NCBI GenBank assembly: GCA_039197065.1
Contig: JBCCUL010000031.1
Location: 26,255-90,254 of the forward strand
Source: JANQPX01 sp039197065
Lineage (GTDB): Bacteria; Pseudomonadota; Alphaproteobacteria; Geminicoccales; Geminicoccaceae
Reading direction: 5' to 3'
DNA length: 64,000 nucleotides
The translations under genes and the position numbers were made by a program. The notes beneath the pieces are model-generated. The model ran no database searches. It had not been told where the DNA came from and saw only the letters and a list, made by a program, of their open reading frames with translations. This document shows, piece after piece, positions 15,938 to 25,400 of this stretch; the stretch's first letter is position 1, and every line of letters starts with the position of its first letter.

Positions 15938-17679
15938 GCCGCCACCCAGTGATCGGCCGCGACTTCGGTGAGCGGGCCGTTTGGCATGGCGTTCACGTCG
16001 AGGGTCGGCAGCACGCCGCGTTGTCGGGTCGGATCGGGGACGGGCACGGCGGCGAGCAGGGTTTTCGTATAGGCGTGTCGGGGATCGTTCAGCACGGTTT
16101 GGCGCGGTCCCATCTCGACGATCCGGCCCTTATGCATCACCGCGACCCGGTGGCTCATCTGCTCGACCACGGCCATGTCGTGGCTGATGAACAGATAGGC
16201 GAGACCGAGCGATTGCTGCAGCTCCAGCATCAGTTCCAGCACCTGCGCCTGCACCGAGACATCGAGGGCTGAGGTCGGCTCGTCCGCGACGATCAGCTTC
16301 GGACCGGGCCCAAGGGCGCGCGCGATGCAAATGCGCTGGCGCTGACCGCCGGAGAATTCGTGCGGATAGCGGCGCATGTGATCGGCTTCGAGACCCACAC
16401 GACGGAGCAGTTCCACTGCACGGTCGACAAGCTCCGATCCCGACGCGATCCCGTGGATCGCCATCGGCTCCATCACCAGCCGCCCCGCCGACATCCGCGG
16501 ATTGAGCGAGGCAAACGGATCCTGAAAGATCATCTGCATGGTGCGGCGTGTGCCACGCAGGCTGGACTTTGGAAGTTGTCGGATGTTTCGACCGTCGACC
16601 TTTATCTCGCCCGTGTCGACCTCAATGAGGCGGAGCACGGCGCGGCCTGTCGTCGATTTGCCGGAGCCGCTTTCGCCGACGATCGCCAGCGTCTCGCTGG
16701 GAGCGAGGTCGAAGCCGACATCGTCCATGGCGAGCACGCCCTCGCCCTTCGAGAACCAGCCGCCGTTCCTGAAGCGCTTGGTCAGATTTCTCGCCTTGAC
16801 CAGTGTGGTCTCGCGTTCTGGCGTCTTCGGGTGGTCGATGACCATTGGTGGCTCGGTGGTTGTCGCAAGCGAGCCGAGCTTCGGCACGGCCGCGAGCAGC
16901 GCCTTTGTGTAGTTCTCCCTGGGCGCATCGAACACGGCACCGACCGCGCCCTCTTCGACCTTTTGACCGCGGTGCATGACCACCACCCGGTCCGCCATCT
17001 CGGCGACGACACCCATGTCGTGTGTGATCAGGATGATGCTGGTGCCAAAATCGCGCTTGAGGTCGCGCATCAGGTCGAGGATCTGCGCCTGAACCGTGAC
17101 GTCGAGGGCGGTGGTCGGCTCGTCCGCGATCAGGACGGCGGGATCGGAGGCCATCGCCATGGCGATCATGATGCGCTGACGCATGCCGCCCGACAGCTCG
17201 TGCGGATATTGACGGAGCCGGCTTGCAGCGTTCGGGATGCGCACACGGTCGATCATCTCGATCGAGCGTGCTTCGGCCTCGCGCATGCTCATGCCCTTGT
17301 GCACGATCAGCCCCTCGGTGAGCTGCCTGCCGATGGTGAGGACAGGGTTGAGCGAGGTCATCGGCTCCTGGAAGATCATGGTGATGCGATCGCCGCGGAG
17401 ATCAGTGATCTCAGACTCACTCATTCCCAACAAATTCCCACCGTCGAACCAGGCCTGCCCGGTCTCGACGGTGGACGTGCTGGGCGGCAGCAGCCCGAGC
17501 AGGGCGAGGCTGGACACGCTCTTGCCCGACCCGCTCTCGCCGACGATGGCGAGGGTCTCGCCGGCCTCGAGCTCGTAGGACAGATTCTGAACGGCGCGGT
17601 TCCTGTTCTCCCCGCGGCCAAAGCTGACCGAGAGGTTCTTGACGCTAAGAACAAAATCGGGGGTGCGCCTCGCACTCAT
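15934..17679 (-). CDS. Peptide ABC transporter, fused double ATPase
   Basis: A 581-residue fusion of two ABC ATPases of the DppD/DppF (oligopeptide) type. Each half has a full set of motifs: Walker A GESGSGKSV and GESGSGKST, signatures LSGGMRQR and FSGGQRQR, and Walker B VLIADEPTTALD and LIVADEPTSALD. Both halves carry the C-terminal oligopeptide-transporter segment (VGAVFDAPRENYTKALLAA; QTVLNDPRHAYTKTLLAA). It powers import through the two permeases that precede it in the operon, and overlaps the upstream permease by 4 bp. Confidence 0.93.
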   Translation of the reverse strand: MSARRTPDFVLSVKNLSVSFGRGENRNRAVQNLSYELEAGETLAIVGESGSGKSVSSLALLGLLPPSTSTVETGQAWFDGGNLLGMSESEITDLRGDRITMIFQEPMTSLNPVLTIGRQLTEGLIVHKGMSMREAEARSIEMIDRVRIPNAASRLRQYPHELSGGMRQRIMIAMAMASDPAVLIADEPTTALDVTVQAQILDLMRDLKRDFGTSIILITHDMGVVAEMADRVVVMHRGQKVEEGAVGAVFDAPRENYTKALLAAVPKLGSLATTTEPPMVIDHPKTPERETTLVKARNLTKRFRNGGWFSKGEGVLAMDDVGFDLAPSETLAIVGESGSGKSTTGRAVLRLIEVDTGEIKVDGRNIRQLPKSSLRGTRRTMQMIFQDPFASLNPRMSAGRLVMEPMAIHGIASGSELVDRAVELLRRVGLEADHMRRYPHEFSGGQRQRICIARALGPGPKLIVADEPTSALDVSVQAQVLELMLELQQSLGLAYLFISHDMAVVEQMSHRVAVMHKGRIVEMGPRQTVLNDPRHAYTKTLLAAVPVPDPTRQRGVLPTLDVNAMPNGPLTEVAADHWVAA

Positions 17680-18545
17680 CGCGTGACCTGTCTTGGATCA
17701 AGCTCCTCGCGGATGCCGTCGCCGAGGAGGTTGAAGCCGAGGACGGTGATGGCGATGGCCATGCCGGGAAAGATCATCATCCAGGGGGCGCGGCTGATGA
17801 GGTCGCGCGACGACGACAGCATGAAGCCCCACTCCGGCTGGGGCGGTTGTGCGCCGAGGCCGAGGAAGGAGAGGCCGGCGGCGGCGAGCACGGCGGTGGA
17901 GATACCGAGGGTCCCGACGACGATCAGGGTTGGGATGACGTTAGGGAGCAAGTGCAAAAAAATCATGCGAATATGACCGGCGCCCGCGGCGATGCCCGCT
18001 TCGAAATAGGGCTTGCCCTTCTCGACCAGCACGATGGAATGGGTGACGCGGGCGTAGAAGGGGATCGAGGCGATGCCGATGGCGATCATCGCATTGGTGA
18101 GGCCGATGCCGAGAATGGCGAGGCAGGCGAGCGCGATGACGATCTCGGTGAAGGAGAAGAGCACGTCCACCAGCCGCATGAGGATTCGTTCCGCCCAGCC
18201 GCCGGCATATCCGGCGACCAGGCCGAGCAGGAGGCCGGACGTCAGCGAAATCCCGACGGCGATCACGCCGATCTGCAGGGTCAGACGGGCGCCGTAGACG
18301 ATGCGGCTGAACACGTCGCGACCGAAGTCGTCGGTACCGAACCAGTGGGCGAGGGACGGCGGCTGAAAGCGCGGGCCGGCGGCCATGCGGAGGGGATCAA
18401 AAGGCGCGATCCAGGGGGCAAGGGCGGCGGTCAGGACCAAGGTCAGAACGATGACCAGGCCGATCACGCCGGTGGGGCTTTTCAGCAGCTGCATCCAAAA
18501 GCCGGAGGGTCCGGCGGCCTGGACGTCACTGAACGTCGTCGCCAT
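17676..18545 (-). CDS. Peptide ABC transporter permease (DppC-like)
   Basis: A 289-residue inner-membrane permease of the DppC/OppC type. The N-terminal span (VIGLVIVLTLVLTAALAPWIAPF) precedes the FGTDDFGRDVFSRIVYGAR signature, and the BPD_transp_1 core includes the EAA-like loop EAGIAAGAGHIRMIFLHLLP. Start ATG overlaps the preceding gene stop (TGATG at 18547-18543). It forms the channel with the DppB-like protein for a peptide or related solute. Confidence 0.93.
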   Translation of the reverse strand: MATTFSDVQAAGPSGFWMQLLKSPTGVIGLVIVLTLVLTAALAPWIAPFDPLRMAAGPRFQPPSLAHWFGTDDFGRDVFSRIVYGARLTLQIGVIAVGISLTSGLLLGLVAGYAGGWAERILMRLVDVLFSFTEIVIALACLAILGIGLTNAMIAIGIASIPFYARVTHSIVLVEKGKPYFEAGIAAGAGHIRMIFLHLLPNVIPTLIVVGTLGISTAVLAAAGLSFLGLGAQPPQPEWGFMLSSSRDLISRAPWMMIFPGMAIAITVLGFNLLGDGIREELDPRQVTR

Positions 18546-19465
18546 CAGCTATACCTGATCCGGGGATCGAGGGCGGCGTAGAGAAGGTCGATGATCAGCG
18601 AGACGAGGACGACCACCGTCGCGAAAAACAAAATAAAACCCTGGATCAGAGGGTAGTCGCGGGCGAACACGGCTTCGATTGCGAGGCGGCCGACGCCGTT
18701 CCAGGCGAACACGTTTTCGACCACGATCGCGCCGCCCATCATGTAGGCGAATTGCAGGCCCATCATCGAGACGATCGGTACCAGGCCGGCGCGGAGGGCG
18801 TGGCGGTAAAGGACGATGGTCTTGGGCAGGCCTTTGGCTCTCGCCGTTCGAACGAAGTCCTGATCGAAGATGTCGATCATCGCGGAGCGGGTGAGGCGCG
18901 CGAGCACGGCCGCATTGGCTAGGCCGAGTGTAAGGGCGGGGAGGATCAGGCTCTTCCAGTCCGAGCCCGCGACGGGGAGCCAGCCGAGCTGCAGCGCAAA
19001 GAAGAAGAGGAGCAGCAGTCCAAGCCAGAAATGGGGCATGGAGACGCCGAGGATGGCGATGATCATCGCCCCGACATCGATGATCGTGCCGCGCTTGTAA
19101 GCGGCAAGGAAGCCGAGCGACAGGCCGATGACCACGGCTATGGCGAGGCTGGTGGTGGCTAATAGGAGGGTCGGCGGAAAGCGTGTGAGCAGAATGTCGA
19201 GCACCGGCTGATTGCCGACGATCGAGCGGCCGAGATCGCCTTCGAACAGGCGGCCGACATACATGCCGTATTGGATCCAGATCGGCTGGTCGAGGCCGAG
19301 TGCTGTCCGCACCGCTTCGATCTGTTCAGGCGTCGATTGGAACTTGGCATACATGATCCGGACAGGGTCGCCCGGCACCGCATGGATCAGGAGCGTGACC
19401 GCGATCGTGGTGATCCAGATGGTAACAAGGGCGGCAAGAATGCGCTGTATGACATAGCGAACCAC
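18545..19465 (-). CDS. Peptide ABC transporter permease (DppB-like)
   Basis: A 306-residue inner-membrane permease of the DppB/OppB type: MVRYVIQRILAALVTIWITT at the N-terminus, HAVPGDPVR, and the EAA-like loop RTARAKGLPKTIVLYRHALR. It is separated from the binding-protein gene by 116 bp that contains a dispersed repeat (19511-19579). It partners the DppC-like permease and the fused ATPase. Confidence 0.93.
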   Translation of the reverse strand: MVRYVIQRILAALVTIWITTIAVTLLIHAVPGDPVRIMYAKFQSTPEQIEAVRTALGLDQPIWIQYGMYVGRLFEGDLGRSIVGNQPVLDILLTRFPPTLLLATTSLAIAVVIGLSLGFLAAYKRGTIIDVGAMIIAILGVSMPHFWLGLLLLFFFALQLGWLPVAGSDWKSLILPALTLGLANAAVLARLTRSAMIDIFDQDFVRTARAKGLPKTIVLYRHALRAGLVPIVSMMGLQFAYMMGGAIVVENVFAWNGVGRLAIEAVFARDYPLIQGFILFFATVVVLVSLIIDLLYAALDPRIRYS

Positions 19466-19510
19466 CGCCCCCGCTCCTTCAGTCTTGCTGCGTCAACACA
19501 GAACTCCCAC

Positions 19511-19579
19511 GCTCAAAGACTTGGGCGCAAACCGTCAATCCAGGCGCCTTGCGGTCCAAGTCCATGAGGTGGCCACGCC
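19511..19579 (+). repeat. Dispersed intergenic repeat family 1, copy 1
   Basis: A 69-bp segment between the SBP and DppB-like genes that is about 84% identical by eye to 34640-34708. Shared blocks are cttgggcgcaaacc and cggtccaagtc(c/t)atgaggtggcca. A shorter inverted copy lies at 58964-59005. Confidence 0.75.
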
Positions 19580-19581
19580 AA

Positions 19582-21135
19582 CTAGCCCTTGATGGTGACA
19601 TCGTTGAACATTGGGTGGAGGAAGGGGCCGATCTTCAGGCCTTCGACCTCGGGACGGAGTGCAAAAACCCACTCCCAGCCGGGGGTGTAGAGGCCGATAT
19701 GCACGGCGTTTTCCATGAGATGCTTGATCACGGCCTGCACCTTTTCGAGGCGGGCTTTCGGCTCAATGGTGGTGCGGGTTTCTTCGAGCATGGCGTCCAG
19801 CTCCGGCGTGTTGTAGCCGGAATAGGCGCCGGGGCTGTGCCAAAGCGCATAGAGGATGTCCGGGTCGTACCAGGACCAGGTCATCATATCGAAGGTTCCG
19901 GGGGTGTCGTCGAAGGTCTCGTTCTGCTCCTTCACCCGCGCGTTCATGGTGCCGATGTCCATGATCTCGATCGAGACGTTGATTCCGACCTGGGCCAGCT
20001 GACTCTGGAAGATCTCGGCAAGCTTATGCCGATTGCCGCCGGTCCAGACGAACATGGTGGTCTCAAGCGGATTGTCTGGCCCGTAGCCGAGTTCGGCGAG
20101 CAGCTCCATGGCCTTTTCCGGGTTATATTCATACCCATACTGCTTGCAGAACTCTTGGTCGTTGCCGAACACGCCGCGGGCGATCGGGCACCATTCGCGC
20201 TGGGAAAGTCCGCCATAGATGATGTCGATCGCCATCTCCGGATCGGTTGCGTAGGCGACGGCCTGGCGCGCGCGGACGTCATCGAAGGGAGGGCGCGAGA
20301 TGGTGAATTCCCAGAACACGTTCTGGCCGGTGTTCTCTGCGACCATGATCGAGAGCTCGCCCTCTTCCTCGATCCTTGGGATGTCGTCAAAGGGCGGCTC
20401 GGCGATGTGGATCTCGCCGGTCTTGAGACCGGCAAGGCGGGTCTGCGGCTCGGGCACGGTTTTGACGATCAGCGTGTCGATATTGACCGGGCCCTTGTTG
20501 TCGAATGGGCGCCCGTAATTGGTGTAGTCCGGGTTCTTTTCGAGCGTGACCGTGTCGCCCTTCACCCATTCCACCAGCTTGAACGGACCGGCGCCGATGC
20601 CGGTCGAGCTGCCGAAGGTCTCGGGATCGTTTGTGTCGCAGACCATCGAGGAGAAGCTATCGGCGAGGAACGGAAGAAACGGGCCGAACTTGCTTTCGAA
20701 GGTGAATTTGACGGTGAGGTCGTCCACCACTTCGACCGAGGAGATCGGTCCCCAGCTGGTCTTGGTCAGGCTGGGATTGCTCTCATCAAAGGCGCGATCG
20801 ACCGTAAACTTGACGTCATTGGCATCGAACGGCGTGCCGTCATGACAGAGGACGCCTTCTTGCAGGGCAAAGGTATACACCAGCCCGTCGTCGCTGACTT
20901 CCCAAGACTTGGCGATGTGGGGCTGCGGCTGGCCGTCCATATCGAAGGCGAGCAACGTCTCGTAGATCTGGTCCCAGACCTGCATCGAGAGCGTCGACGT
21001 GGCGCGATGCGGATCGAGGCTGTCAATATCGCCGTAACGCGCCCAAACTAGCTCGGCAGCTTGGGCCGAGAGGGTTGTCGTCGAAAGGGCGAGGGCAACC
21101 AGCGACGTTTTAACGAGATCGGGCGGGCGAGGCAT
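19582..21135 (-). CDS. Peptide ABC transporter substrate-binding protein
   Basis: A 517-residue periplasmic solute-binding protein of the SBP_bac_5 (DppA/OppA) family. A Sec signal peptide (LVKTSLVALALSTTTLSAQAAE) is followed by YGDIDSLDPHRATSTLSMQV, AKSWEVSDDGLVYTFALQE and VKFTVDRAFDE, all typical. The ribosome site GGAGACG precedes the start. It is the first gene of the minus-strand operon SBP, DppB, DppC, DppDF, companion protein, DUF1028. An RpiR-type inverted repeat lies upstream at 21218-21234. Confidence 0.93.
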   Translation of the reverse strand: MPRPPDLVKTSLVALALSTTTLSAQAAELVWARYGDIDSLDPHRATSTLSMQVWDQIYETLLAFDMDGQPQPHIAKSWEVSDDGLVYTFALQEGVLCHDGTPFDANDVKFTVDRAFDESNPSLTKTSWGPISSVEVVDDLTVKFTFESKFGPFLPFLADSFSSMVCDTNDPETFGSSTGIGAGPFKLVEWVKGDTVTLEKNPDYTNYGRPFDNKGPVNIDTLIVKTVPEPQTRLAGLKTGEIHIAEPPFDDIPRIEEEGELSIMVAENTGQNVFWEFTISRPPFDDVRARQAVAYATDPEMAIDIIYGGLSQREWCPIARGVFGNDQEFCKQYGYEYNPEKAMELLAELGYGPDNPLETTMFVWTGGNRHKLAEIFQSQLAQVGINVSIEIMDIGTMNARVKEQNETFDDTPGTFDMMTWSWYDPDILYALWHSPGAYSGYNTPELDAMLEETRTTIEPKARLEKVQAVIKHLMENAVHIGLYTPGWEWVFALRPEVEGLKIGPFLHPMFNDVTIKG

Positions 21136-21217
21136 GGGCGTCTCCTTTTTTCATTGGGCAGCGCTTTTGTGGAAAGCTTGCAGGTCTGAGAAAGGAAGGT
21201 CAAATTAATTTCGTTTT

Positions 21218-21234
21218 TGAAACAAATAATTTCA
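21218..21234. promoter_or_regulatory. Candidate RpiR operator of the peptide operon
   Basis: TGAAA and TTTCA separated by 7 bp (TGAAACAAATAATTTCA), about 80 bp before the binding-protein gene. The same GAAACAA word occurs in the repeat in front of the RpiR gene, consistent with one regulator acting at both. Confidence 0.45.
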
Positions 21235-21288
21235 CTATTAGCGATTTTTTGTTTTGATTTATCGATCGGAGCGTAAGGTCTGAAATCG

Positions 21289-22152
21289 TCACCAGTCGCC
21301 GTCCGGGCCGTCGTCCCAGTCGCTGTGGATGGCTTCGATGCGTTTGAGGCGATCGATCGAGCTTTCGCCGAGATGGGTGGCGAGGGCGGAGCAGAGATAG
21401 ATCATCAGGCTGACGGCGGAGCTCGGCGAATCGAAGACGCCTGAGCCGACCGTCCGGCAGCGCAGCACCGCCGTTTCCGACGAGGAAGGCGGCTGGCTGC
21501 CATAGTCGGTGACGAACACGATCTTGGCGCCGGCCTGACCGGCGGAGCGCACGACATTGCGAAGGGCTCGGGTCCGCCTGGAGAGGCCGAAGGCGAGCAT
21601 CGCGTCGCTCGGTGAGATCGAGGCGAACTCTTCAGGGACGGAAAAGCCGCCGATCGGGATCATGCGGATATCGGGGCGGATCTTGATCAGAAGGGCGCGG
21701 GCGAAGTGGGCGAGCGGGTAATTGTCGCCGAACCCGACCACCCATAATTTGTCAGCGCGCGCCAACATGCGGACGGCGCGGCTCATATCGTCGGAGCGCT
21801 GCTGCTCAATGCTGCGCACCAGGTTCTGCACCTCGCTTTGCAGATGCTGGCTGAGATCCATCTGCTGATGGGCGAGGCGATGCATGCGCGCGCCGAATTC
21901 CACCGGCTGCGGATCGACGCCCTGTTCGCGCGCCGCCCTCTGCGCGGCCTTGAAGCTCTGATAGCCGAGCCGCCGGAAGAAGCGCGTGGTGGTCGCCTTG
22001 GAGACGGTCGCCCGCTCGGCAAGCTGCGCCGCCGACTTTTCGACCACCGCCATCGGCTGCTCGAGGAGCAGATCGGCAAGCCGCCGCTCGCCCCTCGGCA
22101 TGGCGTCATAGTAATCGAGGATGCGTTTCGCCAAGCGCTCTGACTGTTCCAA
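21289..22152 (-). CDS. MurR/RpiR family transcriptional regulator
   Basis: A 287-residue RpiR-type regulator: an N-terminal helix-turn-helix (LAERATVSKATTTRFFRRLG at about 42-61) and a C-terminal SIS sugar-phosphate-type domain (ADKLWVVGFGDNYPLAHFAR; FGLSRRTRALRNVVRSAGQ). The best start is a TTG at 22152 with AGGA 8 nt upstream; the first ATG is 14 codons later. It sits next to the peptide operon on the same strand, 153 bp before it, and probably controls that operon and itself through the GTTTC/GAAAC repeats. The effector need not be a sugar phosphate. Confidence 0.88.
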   Translation of the reverse strand: MEQSERLAKRILDYYDAMPRGERRLADLLLEQPMAVVEKSAAQLAERATVSKATTTRFFRRLGYQSFKAAQRAAREQGVDPQPVEFGARMHRLAHQQMDLSQHLQSEVQNLVRSIEQQRSDDMSRAVRMLARADKLWVVGFGDNYPLAHFARALLIKIRPDIRMIPIGGFSVPEEFASISPSDAMLAFGLSRRTRALRNVVRSAGQAGAKIVFVTDYGSQPPSSSETAVLRCRTVGSGVFDSPSSAVSLMIYLCSALATHLGESSIDRLKRIEAIHSDWDDGPDGDW

Positions 22153-22155
22153 GCG

Positions 22156-22185
22156 TTGTTTCCTATCGTTTCAGTTGTGAAACAA
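22156..22185. promoter_or_regulatory. Inverted repeats upstream of the RpiR gene
   Basis: GTTTCA-GTTG-TGAAAC is a perfect inverted repeat at 22168-22183, nested in TTGTTTC (22156-22162) and GAAACAA (22179-22185). It directly abuts the TTG start, which fits autorepression. Confidence 0.5.
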
Positions 22186-22441
22186 AAGATGCCGTAAATT
22201 TCATCGGAAAGTAAAGAGCCTGCACGAAGTCGGCGCAGATCTGCACGATGTCCGAAGCCGGCCGACCGCTCCCGCCCGGATCCGTGCATGCGGGACACAG
22301 CGCCGCGCGGAAGCGTGACGGGATGCAGGCCGGTAGCGATCATGCAGTGCTACCTAAAGGCGATCTTTGCCTTTCCTTCTCTCGGCCGGGGATGTAGATA
22401 GACGGCATTCTCGTAAATCATAACAGAAGTTGTTCAGGATC

Positions 22442-25400
22442 ATGACGCTACCAACCGGCGAGTTCGATATCTTCCTGTCCCATGCGAGCCCGGACAAACC
22501 CTGGGTGGAGACGCTCAAGGGCAAGCTCGAAGCGTTTGGGCTGCGCGTCTGGCTGGATCAGGACGAGATCCGCGCGGGCGACAATTGGGTGGTCAAGCTC
22601 AGCGACGGCCTCGAAAAGAGCCGCTATATGGTGCTGGTGCTCTCGGACCATACGGCGGACCGCGCTTGGGTGATCCAGGAATGGACCAGCTTCATGGGCG
22701 GACATGGCCCGCTTGGCCGCCTGCTGCCGGTGACGCTCGATTCGGTGCAGCTGCCGTTCATCTTGAAGGCGACCCAGGCGATCGCCGGCGTCGATCGCGA
22801 TGCCGAGCGCGTGGCCGCCGAGATCTTCAAGGCGGTTGGGGACCCTAAGACGCTCGCTACCAATGATCCGAAGCGGATGTTGTTTGGCCGGAACCTGGTC
22901 TTCACTGTTTCAAGGGATGGCGATGAGCTCGTGCTTATCACGCCCGATGGCGAGGAGCGGCGTTCAAAGCTCCCATGGGAGACGGAGGGCAGCGGGTTCG
23001 GGCTTGCCTTCATGGAATTCAACAAGCTGCATCGCGAAGCCCTCGCTGAGGGCCCGGGGCGGGCGGACTTGTTTCGGCATGCGCGGACGCTTGGGGATGC
23101 GCTTTTTTCGATGCTCTTCGATGAGAAAGATGTGAAGGCGCTGATCGGCGGAGGGCGACGGCGACCGGTTATCCAGATCAGGAGCGGGGATGCGCTGCTG
23201 CGCTCGCTGCCCTGGGAGCTGCTGCAACTGGACGGGCGGTTTTTGCTGCGCGAGGGGGATGTCGATCTCCTGCGCTCGACCACCAATGAGGTGGATGGCG
23301 GGACGCTGCTGAAAGCGCCGAGCGCGCCGTTCAAGCTCGTGGTGAACGTCTCGGCGCCGGAGGGATCAGGCCTCGATTATGAGGGGGAAAGTTACAGAAT
23401 TTCGCTCGCCACGGCGGAGCGTTGCGCGATGGTGCCGACGGAGCTTGGCACGCTCGATGATCTGATCGAGACGGTCGAGCGCGAGAAGCCGCAAGGCATT
23501 CACTTTTCCGGCCACGGCATGCCGGGGGCGCTGCTCTTTGAGAATGACGAGGGGCGTGATGACCGGGTGGCGGTACAGGACTTGATCCAAAAGCTGCGCA
23601 ATGGATTGCCGGATGATCGGCCGCTGCCACCATTTTTCTATCTGGCGAGCTGTCACGGCAATGAGCCCGCGGATCTGGAGACGGATGAGCCGGGCTCCTG
23701 GAGCGCTGCGGTACAGCTGCATCGGGCGGGGGTGAGCCAGGTGGTGGGGTATTTCGGCCCGATCGTCGATGAGCTGTCGACCCGCGCCGAGGAAGCGCTC
23801 TATGAGGCGATCGCATCAGGCAAGACCACACGGGATGCGGTGCGCGCGGCGCGGCTTCGTCTCGCCGAGCCGTTTCATGCCGGCGATAGCAAGGTGAGGC
23901 CGGTGCGCGCCACTCAACTGGCGGAAGCGGCCTCGGAGTTCGAGCACCCGGCGATCGACACCCATCCCTTCGCCTGGGCGCAGCTCGTCTTTTATCACCG
24001 CGGACCGGAATGGCCGCTCTCGATCGTGCCGGAGGCCGGCAAGCCTAAACTTAGCAAAGTGCTAAAGCGCAGCTTCGAGGGTTTTGGTGATCGTCGCGTG
24101 CTGCGTGCGGGTTTCATCGGGCGGCGGATGGAGCAGCACAAGATCCGAAAGCGTCTGCGCGAGGGGGGCAAGGTCTTCGTGTTTCAGGGGCTGGGCGGGC
24201 TTGGCAAGAGCACGCTTGCTCAGAAGATTTTGCCCTGGCTGACTGATGATGCAGCTGATGTCTGCACGATCTGGTGCCAGGAGGCGGAGAAGAACGAGGG
24301 GGCTCGCGCGGATGTGCTGGTCACGCAGCTTCTTGCCTATTGCCGAAAGCGTTTTGGCCTGGATTGGGAGCAGGTTGTCCAGCAGGTGGATCAGGTGGCC
24401 GGCGATGATTCCGGCCAGCGTTTTCTCTATTTTCTACAGATCCTCGTACAGAACGCGCCGGGCCTGGTGCTCTATCTGGACAATCTTGAGTCCTTCCTCA
24501 ACGGCCCCGAGGACGGGGAGGAGGAGGAGGCGTTCGGCGAATGGGCGGAGCCTGCGCTGCAGACGATCTGGCAGAACGCTCATCAGATGGCAGAGGATGC
24601 CGAAAAATTTCATCTGGTGGCGAGCTGCCGCTACAAGCATGGGGACTTCGGCGATGCACTCATGCCGGTTTCGCCCCTGCCGCCTGATGCGCTGTTTCGG
24701 CTGACGGCCTGCCATCAATCCTTGCAAAAACTCCATGCAAAAACACGGGCGCGTTTAGTTGGCCGGCTGGACGGTCATCCGCGGGCGGTGGACTATGCCG
24801 ATGATCTCATCAGGAAGGCATTGACTGATTGGCGCAACAAGCAGCGCGAATGGTCCCTGTCGATCCCGCCGAAGGACGAGGAGATCGAGCAGGAATGGGC
24901 GGTGCTGGCGGAACCTGCATTGCCGGCGGTCGCCGAGAAGCTTAGGGACAATCTCCTGCTACGGGCAATATGGGACAATGTGCTTGACGATCGCAGCCGG
25001 CGTTTCCTCTATCGCATGACGCTGCTGCGCCGCCCGGCCGACTGGCCCTTGCTCGGTCTGCTCGGCGAGGCGGAGGAGGATGCAGCCGCGGCGCAGGCAA
25101 CGGCGGAGCGCCTACGCGCAACATCCCTCCTGGAGCAGATGGAGCTCTTCGTCGCTTTGCCCGATGGCAAGACCGGCGTGTCAACCCACTACGGCCTGCA
25201 CCCGGCAACAGCGCAGTTCATCACCGACGCGCATCCCGCAGACCCCGACCTTCTCCACGCCACCCACCGCCGTATCGGCGAACATCTGGCGGCGGAGGCG
25301 GAAACCTCGCCCTATATCGACACCGACATTGAAGCCGGCCACCATTTGTTCGAAGCTGGTGACTACGATCGCGCTTATGAGCTTGTGGGCAGCGCTTCGG

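Noticed and set aside
16360..17976. Long plus-strand ORF (538 codons) opposite the peptide-transporter ATPase
   Set aside because: Antisense of a clear double ABC ATPase; the product is His/Arg/Asp-rich and has no domain.
19549..21051. Long plus-strand ORF (500 codons) opposite the substrate-binding protein
   Set aside because: Antisense shadow; the minus-strand gene has a signal peptide, ribosome site and family motifs.
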